7,264 bases of DNA from Limisphaerales bacterium (lineage in GTDB: Bacteria; Verrucomicrobiota; Verrucomicrobiia; Limisphaerales; UBA11358). Below the pieces are notes generated by a model. It worked only from the letters and a program-made list of their open reading frames with translations, searched no databases and was not told the DNA's origin. Both the position numbers and the translations under genes were made by a program. Below, piece by piece: positions 1 through 5,159 of the stretch (its first letter is position 1; each line of letters opens with the position of its first letter). The stretch lies in assembly GCA_003455565.1 (NCBI GenBank), contig DMQW01000272.1, positions 1-7,264 of the forward strand, in the 5' to 3' direction.

Positions 1-587
1 ACCAAATCGATGCAAGGCCAACCTTTGCTTGCGAGAAAAATCAGGTCGGAAGTGATCATGGTATCAATCAGTTTTTGCTCCCTTTTCCAAAGCACATCCG
101 TTTGTGACACCGTGCAGTCATCCATGGGACATTTCTGCTTCTCCAAGAATTCTGCTACCTCTCGCATAGGACACCACTTTTCCTGGCAGGCATCAAAATA
201 GTCAGTATCACATTCAATTCGCGTGTCTATGCTGCGCGCCCTGATGGTCCGAAATAAATGCCGCCCCGGATGCGCCTCCAGACTATATGCCATCTCAACT
301 TGGGTCAGACATTTGTTTTTTTCATCTGGATTTTCCTTAGTCGGTTTAACCCAAACCATGAGCATCGGAAAAGTTCTATCAATGTCGGCTATCAACCTTT
401 CCGCCTTGCGCGTGATGTTTTCTTTTTCATACCAGCCACCATAAAGCCGGATGCGGCATCGTTCAGGCACTGTATTCCTGCGCGGACCGACGACAGCTAC
501 CAATTGTGAAAAAAGCGTGAAAAGGCCTGCCCGGGCTAGGCTCGGTTCAGCCGATTCTAAATTGTCATAATCAACCAACACTTCCAT
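1..587 (-). CDS. NYN/PIN-like putative nuclease, partial (C-terminus off the window)
   Basis: The minus strand from an ATG at 585-587 is open for 195 codons to the window edge. An in-frame TAA six codons upstream fixes the earliest possible start, and a weak GGGA lies about 8 bases upstream. The protein opens with VLVDYDNL (residues 3-10), the strand-plus-acidic signature of NYN (PIN-like) domains. Near residues 171-185 it has QKLIDTMITSDLIFL, matching the K-x-V-D-x-x-(I/M)-x-x-D helix of that fold. Candidate metal-binding acids are D6, D175 and D181. Family knowledge: NYN domains are Mg-dependent RNases. Unusual here are cysteines at 126, 134, 139, 153 and 158, inserted before the second acidic motif and suggesting a bound metal or disulfides. 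It is more AT-rich than the core genes and lies inside a tRNA-borne element, so it is probably cargo, possibly defence or RNA processing (inference). The fold is fairly sure; the function is unknown. Confidence 0.8.
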   Translation of the reverse strand, partial: MEVLVDYDNLESAEPSLARAGLFTLFSQLVAVVGPRRNTVPERCRIRLYGGWYEKENITRKAERLIADIDRTFPMLMVWVKPTKENPDEKNKCLTQVEMAYSLEAHPGRHLFRTIRARSIDTRIECDTDYFDACQEKWCPMREVAEFLEKQKCPMDDCTVSQTDVLWKREQKLIDTMITSDLIFLASKGWPCIDL

Positions 588-767
588 ACTAAATCCCGTA
601 GATTAAATTGATTGGGCAACGCGCAAGATATTGAAACCCGTGGGCAGGAAAGTCCAATACAATCAAAATGATTAGAAATTCTTACGCCGCCAAAAATATT
701 CAAATATCGGAGAAACCTTTCGCCGCCATGTATCGCCCGCACATGCCATCATATTATCACACGACCC

Positions 768-806
768 GGACAAAGCCTGTCCATCCGAAAATATTTTCCT
801 TCGGAT
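768..806. other. Two abutting small hairpins downstream of the integrase
   Basis: GGACA (768-772) pairs with TGTCC (778-782) around a 5-base loop. Directly adjacent, ATCCGAA (783-789) pairs with TTCGGAT (800-806) around a 10-base AT-rich loop. They lie about 57-95 bases beyond the integrase stop codon, in the 275-base gap between the integrase end and the start of the NYN gene. A TTTT run follows the second hairpin only on the plus strand, where no gene ends, so it is not a clean terminator for the integrase. The rest of the gap must hold the NYN gene promoter, but I see no convincing -35/-10 pair. Confidence 0.3.
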
Positions 807-862
807 TTTCGTGTTGTCCCGGCAGCCGGCGGATTCAATTTCAGGTTTCAGCTTTCCCAATT

Positions 863-2218
863 TCAGCTTTTCGGCCCAATCGCAAACCACTTGACCGCAT
901 CCGCCGGGCGCACGAGTTCGCGGTAATGCTTGAAAATCATCTGTGGCGAGTTCCCGGCTTCCAACGAAACTTTGGCGACATCTTGCGTCGCCGCCACGCG
1001 GTAGCTGATAAACGAGTGCCGCAGCGCGTTGTGTTTCCATGCGAACGGATTCCAATGCTCCTCTTTTGCCGTCTCCGCGCCCGGCGGCACGTCGCCCTTT
1101 TGTTTCCCGCCCGCCCGCACTCGCTTGGCTGGCGTGCCGTGTTTCGATTTCACCGGCTTCAATTTAATTCCCTTTGCCGCCGCCCACGCCGTCCGCCGCG
1201 CTTCATTCACCCGCTTGGTGATGATATGCAGTTCAAACGCGACGTTGTTGTGCGTCACGACCAGCCCCGAATCCTGCCGGAATTTCACCAGCCATTCCCG
1301 CAGGTTCGGCACAATCGGCACAATGCGACGGCTAGCCGTTTTCGCCTTGGCCGCGCCGATTTCAATAATGCCGTCGTCAAAATGAATGTTCTTCCAGTCC
1401 AGCCGTTGAATTTCCGAGTGCCGGATGCCCGCGAACGCCCCCAGCACGAGAAACGGAATCATCCGCTCGCTGGCGGATTTCAAAATCTCCGCAAGTTCCG
1501 CTGGCGTGAAAACTTCAATGTCGCCCTCGCGGTCATTCACGACGGCCACCGATTCAATTTCATCATGGTCTTTCGGCAAATACCGTTTGGCCTTCGCGAA
1601 GCCGAACAGCGTATGCACTGAATTTCGGATGTTGTTCCGCGTGCGCGGCGAAAGCCCGGACGCCCGCAGCCAGACATCCACATCCGTCCCGGCGACCGCG
1701 CTGATGTTCATCTGGTAACGCCCCTCGAATTTCCCCAGACAATACCGCAGGCTTTCCAGATAACGCTCGCTGCACCCGTCCGCTTTTTTCGCCGCCAATA
1801 ATTCGGCCACAACAACATTGACCGGCTTGAACTCCAATTTAGCCGGGTGACGCTTCATGTAGAACTCGACTGCTTGAACCAGCGGCACATCGCCGAGAAG
1901 TTTTCTGGCATCCGCGACTTGCGCCGCCGCCGTCTCGATAGCCAGACCGAACGGGTCGAGCAATTGCCGGGCGCGCAGGTAGGCCGCGCGATCTGCGCTC
2001 GTCAGGGTTAAAACATCCGAATCAGAATTGCCGAGCCGGTTGACGACCGCGTTGGCTTCATCCTTTGCCAGTTGCAAAGAGGGGAAAGTCGGGCGTTTCC
2101 TGACCCCGTCTTGATAGTAAGAAAGAGTGAAGGAATCGCAGCCATGAGTGGGCGTGCAGTAGATTTTGACGGCCACAGAGCCGCGTTTGACGGTGACAGG
2201 AAACCCAATCTTTTTCAT
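863..2218 (-). CDS. int: Tyrosine recombinase / integrase of a tRNA-Leu-associated element
   Basis: This 451-aa site-specific recombinase probably integrates and excises the element by DNA cleavage with a tyrosine nucleophile. Visible parts in order: a basic N-terminal region (about 1-60), a helical core-binding region (about 110-215), and the catalytic domain (about 235-435). In that domain I see box I AGIRHSEI with Arg266, the beta-hairpin Lys (K291 or K293), NALRHSF with Arg400 and His401, and AGNSPQMIFKHY with nucleophile Tyr432. The usual His of the H-x-x-R motif is Asn397, and Asn423 replaces the later His/Trp. A basic Lys/Arg/Gly-rich insertion (about 349-387) separates the hairpin from box II. 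The ATG at 2218 follows GGGGAC. The gene runs co-directionally out of tRNA-Leu, the classic layout of tRNA-targeting islands. Length and motifs suggest an intact enzyme; activity is inferred. Confidence 0.92.
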   Translation of the reverse strand: MKKIGFPVTVKRGSVAVKIYCTPTHGCDSFTLSYYQDGVRKRPTFPSLQLAKDEANAVVNRLGNSDSDVLTLTSADRAAYLRARQLLDPFGLAIETAAAQVADARKLLGDVPLVQAVEFYMKRHPAKLEFKPVNVVVAELLAAKKADGCSERYLESLRYCLGKFEGRYQMNISAVAGTDVDVWLRASGLSPRTRNNIRNSVHTLFGFAKAKRYLPKDHDEIESVAVVNDREGDIEVFTPAELAEILKSASERMIPFLVLGAFAGIRHSEIQRLDWKNIHFDDGIIEIGAAKAKTASRRIVPIVPNLREWLVKFRQDSGLVVTHNNVAFELHIITKRVNEARRTAWAAAKGIKLKPVKSKHGTPAKRVRAGGKQKGDVPPGAETAKEEHWNPFAWKHNALRHSFISYRVAATQDVAKVSLEAGNSPQMIFKHYRELVRPADAVKWFAIGPKS

Positions 2219-2229
2219 GTCCCCATACT

Positions 2230-2248
2230 GTCAGGAATCCGTCAGGAA
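2230..2248. repeat. Direct repeat of an octamer between the tRNA end and int
   Basis: GTCAGGAA occurs at 2230-2237 and again at 2241-2248, an 11-base period that puts both copies on one face of the helix. On the minus strand they read TTCCTGAC and lie just upstream of the integrase ATG. The spacing and place fit an integrase or excisionase arm site, or an operator for int. A third copy in opposite orientation (2097-2104) lies inside int and may be chance. Confidence 0.4.
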
Positions 2249-2281
2249 AGCAACTAAATTCGCCAAAACCGCATTAAAAAG

Positions 2282-2310
2282 TGGTGCCCACGACAGGACT
2301 TGAACCTGTA
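2282..2310 (-). other. Probable attachment site (att) in the 3' end of tRNA-Leu
   Basis: Tyrosine recombinases of this layout usually recombine within the 3' half of a tRNA gene and restore it with an identical segment. Here the 3' end, including the T-arm and CCA, faces int at 63 bases. The exact core cannot be defined, because the matching copy at the far end of the element lies beyond the left edge. No second copy of the tRNA 3' end is present in the window. Confidence 0.45.
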
Positions 2311-2366
2311 TGATGTTACTCACTAGAACCTGAATCTAGCGCGTCTGCCAATTCCGCCACGTGGGC
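2282..2366 (-). tRNA. tRNA-Leu (anticodon CAG)
   Basis: The minus strand folds into a class II tRNA of 85 nt including an encoded CCA. The acceptor stem has seven perfect pairs, GCCCACG at the 5' end with CGTGGGC before ACCA. A D-arm follows (GTGGCGGAATTGGCAGACGC region). The anticodon stem CTAGA/TCTAG closes the loop TTCAGGT with anticodon CAG. There is a long variable arm, and a T-arm CAGGTTCAAGTCCTG. The long variable arm and the CAG anticodon both specify leucine (CUG codons). The gene appears intact despite the adjacent integration. I see no clear consensus promoter in the bases upstream (2367-2430). Confidence 0.97.
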
Positions 2367-2519
2367 AACGTGATTACCAACAACTTACAACCGATACACC
2401 TGTCTGACATTAACATTGGCTAGTGTGACGGCATGCAATCCGCTGACACGGGAAGCCATATCGCCAAGCGCACAGTTGTTAGTCCAAATCAACATCGGTG
2501 CGCAGCATACAGCAAGGTC

Positions 2520-2645
2520 ATGGACAAGCGCAAGCGTCCGATTCGCGGCCTATGGGAACGCAACGGGCGTTATTACGCCCAGCTTACCGTCGAGGATCAA
2601 GTCACGGGCATCAAACAGGTCAAGCGGGTGCTGATGGAAGGGGTC
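2520..2645 (+). pseudogene. Integrase fragment: N-terminal arm-binding region only
   Basis: From the ATG at 2520 the plus strand encodes MDKRKRPIRGLWERNGRYYA and then a stretch ending QVKRVLMEG. This resembles the basic, beta-rich N-terminal DNA-binding domain of phage-type tyrosine recombinases, with the common motif in which a Trp-Glu-Arg-Asn-Gly turn precedes a Tyr-Tyr-Ala strand. Resemblance stops at about 2643, where transposase sequence in the opposite orientation begins, so the core-binding and catalytic domains are missing. The frame stays open to 2879, but that part is antisense to the transposase remnant. An upstream ATG at 2433 is possible. The fragment is not related to the full integrase at 863-2218. 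It marks an earlier insertion beside the same tRNA gene. The family call rests on motif resemblance only. Confidence 0.6.
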
Positions 2646-3161
2646 ACCCATTCCGGTTTTCCTTCCCGGCAGAACACCGTCGAATCCAGATCCAGCGCGA
2701 AGCCGCCGTTGGGACACTTGAGCAATAAGAGCAGCCAGCGCCAGAGCGGCCGCCAGAAGGCCTCGATGTGCTCTTGGGAGAAGCGCAGGAAAAAGTTGCG
2801 GATGGTATCATCACTGGGAAAGCTCTCCACCCCCAGCATGGCGCGCAAGACGCGATCCGCCCGCAACCATTCACAGTGAGCGAAACATTGCGCGCCGACC
2901 ACCACCACCGACATCAGAAACGCCGTGAGCGAATGCGCCAACGGGATGGCGTTGTTGGCAGCCGGTTCGGCAAACGGCAGATGTTGTTGCACCTCGCGGG
3001 CGAAACCGATCTGCCCCAGAAAGGAAATGAAACTGGCCAGCCCACCGAAGGGGGGAGATGGCCTTGGGCGTTTCGTCCAAAACCAGCTTGGCATCGCCAA
3101 AGAGCGGGGTAATTTCGGTGCGGGTCGTTTTGTGCAGGGTCGAGCCGGGTGGTTTTAGCAT
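2646..3161 (-). pseudogene. IS1380-like transposase, truncated and frameshifted
   Basis: The minus strand from ATG 3161 (TTG 3164 is also possible) reads MLKPPGSTLHKTTRTE and continues through LVLDETPKAISP. It then shifts frame at a run of six C residues (about 3051-3056) into FGGLASFISFLGQIGF and FPSDDTIRNFFLRF, and reaches LDLDSTVFCREGKPE. The GGLASF block, the Leu-rich middle, the PSDDT motif and LDLDSTV (carrying the first catalytic Asp) match the N-terminal third of IS1380-type DDE transposases, which are usually well over 400 residues. Removing one C would join the two frames. Transposase-like sequence ends near 2655-2664, after about 165 residues, so the other catalytic residues are absent. 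It is a dead remnant abutting the integrase fragment. The IS1380 assignment comes from motif memory, without a search. Confidence 0.75.
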
Positions 3162-3240
3162 CAATCCCTATGCCCACAGATCTTGCCGCAAAGCGCCCCT
3201 TTTTCCATTTCGGAGTTCGGGCTTAATGCTCTACAGTATT
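2646..3240 (-). mobile_element. Truncated IS1380-like insertion sequence, left end deleted
   Basis: The 3' two thirds of the element and its far terminal inverted repeat are missing, so no pair of terminal repeats or target duplication can be matched. The right boundary is uncertain. The transposase start is at 3161, and the bases up to about 3240 are probably its upstream region and terminus, but no terminal repeat can be proven. The deletion junction with the integrase fragment lies at about 2643-2660. Confidence 0.5.
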
Positions 3241-3273
3241 TACAGCCGATGGTTTCCCGGAAACAAAAAGGCG

Positions 3274-3335
3274 CGGCGAGAAGCAGTTGGCGCGGGCGCG
3301 AAAATTATTTCGCCCGTGCAAACGACTTCTCACCG
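3274..3335. repeat. Long imperfect inverted repeat (25-base arms)
   Basis: The arms 3274-3298 and 3311-3335 are reverse complements at 20 of 25 positions, around a 12-base AT-rich loop (3299-3310). It lies 32 bases beyond the stop codon of the 112-aa gene on the minus strand and close to the IS remnant. No T-run follows either arm, so a simple intrinsic terminator is unlikely. A REP-like element, an mRNA 3'-end stabiliser, or a miniature mobile-element remnant are alternatives. Adjacent sequence on the minus strand contains GTGGGGACAC. Confidence 0.6.
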
Positions 3336-3366
3336 GCCTGTGTCCCCACTTTAATCATTCGCGTTT

Positions 3367-3705
3367 TCATGCGGCGACGAGTTCGCGGCTGTCGGCGTAG
3401 ATGCGCGCCTGCCGTTCGGCCTGGCGCACGGCGGCGGCGGTTTTTTCCTCGAACAACGCGGGGAACACGAGCAGCGGGTAGCGCGTGACCCACGCAAGCG
3501 CGGCGGCTTCGTTGGCGGCGCGCCGGAGCGCGGCGTTCAGTCCGGGCTGTTCGTTGCCGGCGAGGTGCTCGGCGAGCAAACGGTTTTTGAGCTGCTCGAA
3601 ATTGCTTTCGAGGTTGGCGCGGAACGGAGCGGGCGGCGCAGGCCGCAGCTCGAACCGCGTTTCGGGGGCGAATCTCGTCGCCACCCGGTTTTTATTTGTA
3701 TTCAT
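3367..3705 (-). CDS. Small Ala/Arg/Glu-rich protein of unknown function
   Basis: The 112-aa product is rich in Ala, Arg, Leu and Glu and is predicted to be largely helical. After a basic N-terminus (MNTNKNRVATRF) comes a proline-rich stretch (RPAPPAPF, residues 21-28). Next come a charged helix (about 33-50), a central block LRRAANEAAALAW (60-72), a hydrophobic patch PLLVFPALFEE (77-87) and a charged C-terminal helix. There is no signal peptide, no cysteine and no known catalytic motif. I believe similar short proteins recur in verrucomicrobial genomes, but I cannot verify this. The start ATG at 3705 has only a purine stretch (AAAGAAAG) as a possible ribosome site. The GC-rich, codon-biased frame, distinct from the neighbouring IS, supports a real gene. 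A strong hairpin terminator lies 40 bases upstream of it, so it needs its own promoter or read-through. Confidence 0.65.
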   Translation of the reverse strand: MNTNKNRVATRFAPETRFELRPAPPAPFRANLESNFEQLKNRLLAEHLAGNEQPGLNAALRRAANEAAALAWVTRYPLLVFPALFEEKTAAAVRQAERQARIYADSRELVAA

Positions 3706-3744
3706 TTTTTTGTTTCTTTCTTTGGTTGCTGGTTGTTAAAACAG

Positions 3745-3778
3745 AAAACCCGCGACTGCCGGGGCAATCGCGGGTTTT
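3745..3778 (-). terminator. Strong intrinsic terminator hairpin
   Basis: The arms 3745-3755 and 3768-3778 pair perfectly over 11 bp (AAAACCCGCGA with TCGCGGGTTTT), and the loop can extend by three or four more pairs after a C/A mismatch. On the minus strand the stem ends in TTTT and continues CTGTTTTAAC. It follows the small ORF ending at 3794 and so ends the short minus-strand unit. A second perfect 11-base inverted repeat (3737-3747 and 3786-3796) encloses the hairpin, shares three bases with its arm, and overlaps the ORF's stop codon. The hairpin also has TTTT on the plus strand and may act in both directions. Confidence 0.75.
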
Positions 3779-3793
3779 AGAAAAATTTCTGTT

Positions 3794-3904
3794 TTAGAAT
3801 TTTATTCCCACGACGCCAATAAGACGGGACGCGCGCTGACAAATGGCCATCCAGCCATTGCTCGGCGTGTGCATCGTTACTTGTTTGGTGAACGCAGTTT
3901 TCAT
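3794..3904 (-). CDS. Possible 36-aa peptide gene, or body of a small RNA
   Basis: Between a near-consensus promoter and a strong terminator, the minus strand has ATG at 3904 and TAA at 3794-3796. The 36-residue product starts MKTAFTKQVTMHTPSNGWMA and ends in a basic then hydrophobic tail (RASRLIGVVGIKF), which could sit on a membrane surface. The predicted transcription start near 3910 leaves only about 6 bases of leader and no ribosome binding site, so translation would be nearly leaderless. Third codon positions lean toward G/C, which mildly favours coding. The frame extends upstream to 4024, but the promoter lies inside that extension, so the short version is preferred. The alternative is a noncoding RNA of about 170 nt. 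I do not recognise a family. Confidence 0.4.
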   Translation of the reverse strand: MKTAFTKQVTMHTPSNGWMAICQRASRLIGVVGIKF

Positions 3905-3916
3905 TTCGACGCGGTC

Positions 3917-3945
3917 ATTAAACAATAAACGAGGTGGTTTGTCAA
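3917..3945 (-). promoter_or_regulatory. Near-consensus sigma-70-type promoter, minus strand
   Basis: The minus strand reads TTGACA (3945-3940), a 17-base spacer, then TTTAAT (3922-3917). That is a perfect -35 box and a 5-of-6 -10 box at ideal spacing, with predicted start near 3910. It points at the short unit ending at the 3745-3778 hairpin. It is the best promoter match in the window. Confidence 0.7.
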
Positions 3946-4006
3946 ATTTTTGGTGAGTCATATTTTTAATCGTCATCCAATCATAATCTGTTCTGTTCCG
4001 CAGGGC

Positions 4007-4042
4007 GATTACGATTAAGAGCAAGATTAAGATTAGGATGGC
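4007..4042 (+). repeat. GATTA-type hexamer repeat upstream of the kinase
   Basis: Six imperfect tandem hexamers run GATTAC, GATTAA, GAGCAA, GATTAA, GATTAG, GATGGC. GATTA cores start at 4007, 4013, 4025 and 4031. The block lies about 55-90 bases before the kinase start, between the divergent minus-strand promoter and the kinase. It may be a simple-sequence expansion or a repeated protein-binding site; the sequence does not decide. Confidence 0.6.
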
Positions 4043-4097
4043 CGAAAATTTCCTCGCTTGTCGGATTCGGCACGAGTGGTAAAGTGGAATTACTTAC

Positions 4098-5105
4098 ATG
4101 AGCGACAGCAACAAACCTTTGAAGATGGTGACGTGTCCGGGTTGTGACAAGAAGACGTTTATCCCCGGCGACCTGCCGCCATTGGCGACTGAGCAGTGCC
4201 GGAATTGCGGCCATGCGATCATGATGCCGATGATGCTGCGGCAGTTTGAACTGCGCGCCAAGGTCGGCTCCGGCGGCATGGCCATCGTCTATCGCGCGTG
4301 GGACACCATGCTGGAACGGTTCGTGGCGGTGAAGTTGATGAAGAAGGAAATTTTGAGCGAACCGAAGTCGCTGGAAATGTTCCGGCGCGAAGCCTGTTCC
4401 TGCGCCAAACTGAATCACACGAACATCATCCACATCTACACCTTTGACGAATGGGAAGGTGAAAGCTACCTCGTCATGGAACTCGCTGACCAAGGCAGCC
4501 TCGACACGCGCATTGAGAAACTTCGCCTGCTGCCGGAACTGCAGGTGCTCGACATCGGCATCAAAATCGCCTCCGCGCTGGACATGGCGTTGAGATACGA
4601 CCTGCTCCACTGCGACATCAAGCCGGGCAACATTTTATTCAATGCCGACCACGAACCGAAACTGGTGGACTTCGGCCTGGCGCGCAAGACCGACGCGGAG
4701 CAGGAATCGGGAGAATTCACGCGCGGCACGCCGTATTACGTCGCGCCGGAAAAAATCAAGCGCGAGCCGGAAACTTTTCTGTCCGACATGTATAGTCTGG
4801 GCGCGACGCTTTATCACGCCATGACCGGCCATGTGCCGTTCGATGCGCCCACGCCGGATGAGGTGGTGCAGGCCCATGTTTATACGGCTTTGACCCCGGC
4901 GAACCAGGTCGTGCCGGAAATTTCACAGGCCACCAGCGACGCGCTGGGCCGCGCGCTGGCGAAGAATCCCGGCGAACGGTTTTTGAGCTACGATGAATTC
5001 ATCATGGCGCTGGAAGCCGCCCGCAGTTTGCTGCTGCGTCAGCAGTCGCAGGCACCGGAACAAGCCCAGCAGCCCAAGCGCATGACGGGCTGGTGGAAGC
5101 GGTAA
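4098..5105 (+). CDS. Hanks-type Ser/Thr protein kinase with N-terminal zinc ribbon
   Basis: This 335-aa cytoplasmic kinase would transfer phosphate from ATP to Ser/Thr of unknown targets. An N-terminal zinc ribbon uses C13-x2-C16 and C34-x2-C37. The kinase domain (about 50-310) shows the glycine loop GSGGMAIVY (57-65), the ATP-contacting lysine VAVK (K79), the helix-C glutamate in RREA (E98), and the catalytic loop HCDIKPGN (171-178) with D173, K175 and N178. It continues with DFG (191-193), APE (216-218) and DMYSLG (D230). Everything needed for catalysis is present, but the HRD arginine is Cys172, so activation may not follow the usual RD-kinase route. There is no transmembrane segment or sensor domain; the C-terminus is a short Gln-rich tail. 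A weak promoter candidate is TTGTCG-16-TAAAGT (4058-4085), with no clear ribosome site. The gene converges on the envelope operon and shares its terminator. Confidence 0.95.
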   Translation: MSDSNKPLKMVTCPGCDKKTFIPGDLPPLATEQCRNCGHAIMMPMMLRQFELRAKVGSGGMAIVYRAWDTMLERFVAVKLMKKEILSEPKSLEMFRREACSCAKLNHTNIIHIYTFDEWEGESYLVMELADQGSLDTRIEKLRLLPELQVLDIGIKIASALDMALRYDLLHCDIKPGNILFNADHEPKLVDFGLARKTDAEQESGEFTRGTPYYVAPEKIKREPETFLSDMYSLGATLYHAMTGHVPFDAPTPDEVVQAHVYTALTPANQVVPEISQATSDALGRALAKNPGERFLSYDEFIMALEAARSLLLRQQSQAPEQAQQPKRMTGWWKR

Positions 5106-5106
5106 T

Positions 5107-5134
5107 AAAAAAAGGCGGACAGGGTTGTCCGCCT
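5107..5134. terminator. Shared convergent intrinsic terminator
   Basis: A perfect 10-bp stem, AAGGCGGACA (5111-5120) with TGTCCGCCTT (5125-5134), encloses the tetraloop GGGT. On the minus strand the stem runs straight into six T residues (5112-5107), a textbook terminator for the envelope operon. On the plus strand it starts a few bases after the kinase TAA and is followed by the weaker GGGAATTTTATC, so it probably serves both directions. Confidence 0.88.
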
Positions 5135-5159
5135 TGGGAATTTTATCTTAACGGGGCTT

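Noticed and set aside
10..509. Three short plus-strand frames in the left 500 bases
   Set aside because: They mirror the minus-strand NYN frame, which is longer, continuous and motif-bearing.
668..1621. A 317-codon open frame on the plus strand
   Set aside because: It is antisense to the integrase, whose catalytic motifs are unmistakable. The plus-strand translation is Arg/Pro/Phe-rich, as expected of a shadow frame.
2097..2104. Third copy of the int-proximal octamer inside int
   Set aside because: One extra match to an 8-mer in about 7 kb on two strands is not surprising, and it lies within coding sequence, so it was not called a separate site.
3794..4024. The full 76-codon version of the small minus-strand frame
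   Set aside because: The near-consensus promoter at 3917-3945 lies inside it, so the upstream half is unlikely to be translated. The 36-codon form was kept.
4064..4077. ATTCGGCACGAG, resembling a common cDNA-cloning adaptor
   Set aside because: The match is short, lacks the EcoRI site (GGATTC, not GAATTC), and sits inside continuous intergenic sequence, so coincidence is the better explanation.
3981..4610. A 209-codon open frame on the minus strand
   Set aside because: It overlaps the kinase on the opposite strand, including the glycine loop and catalytic region. Its His/Gln/Phe-rich composition is typical of an antisense shadow.
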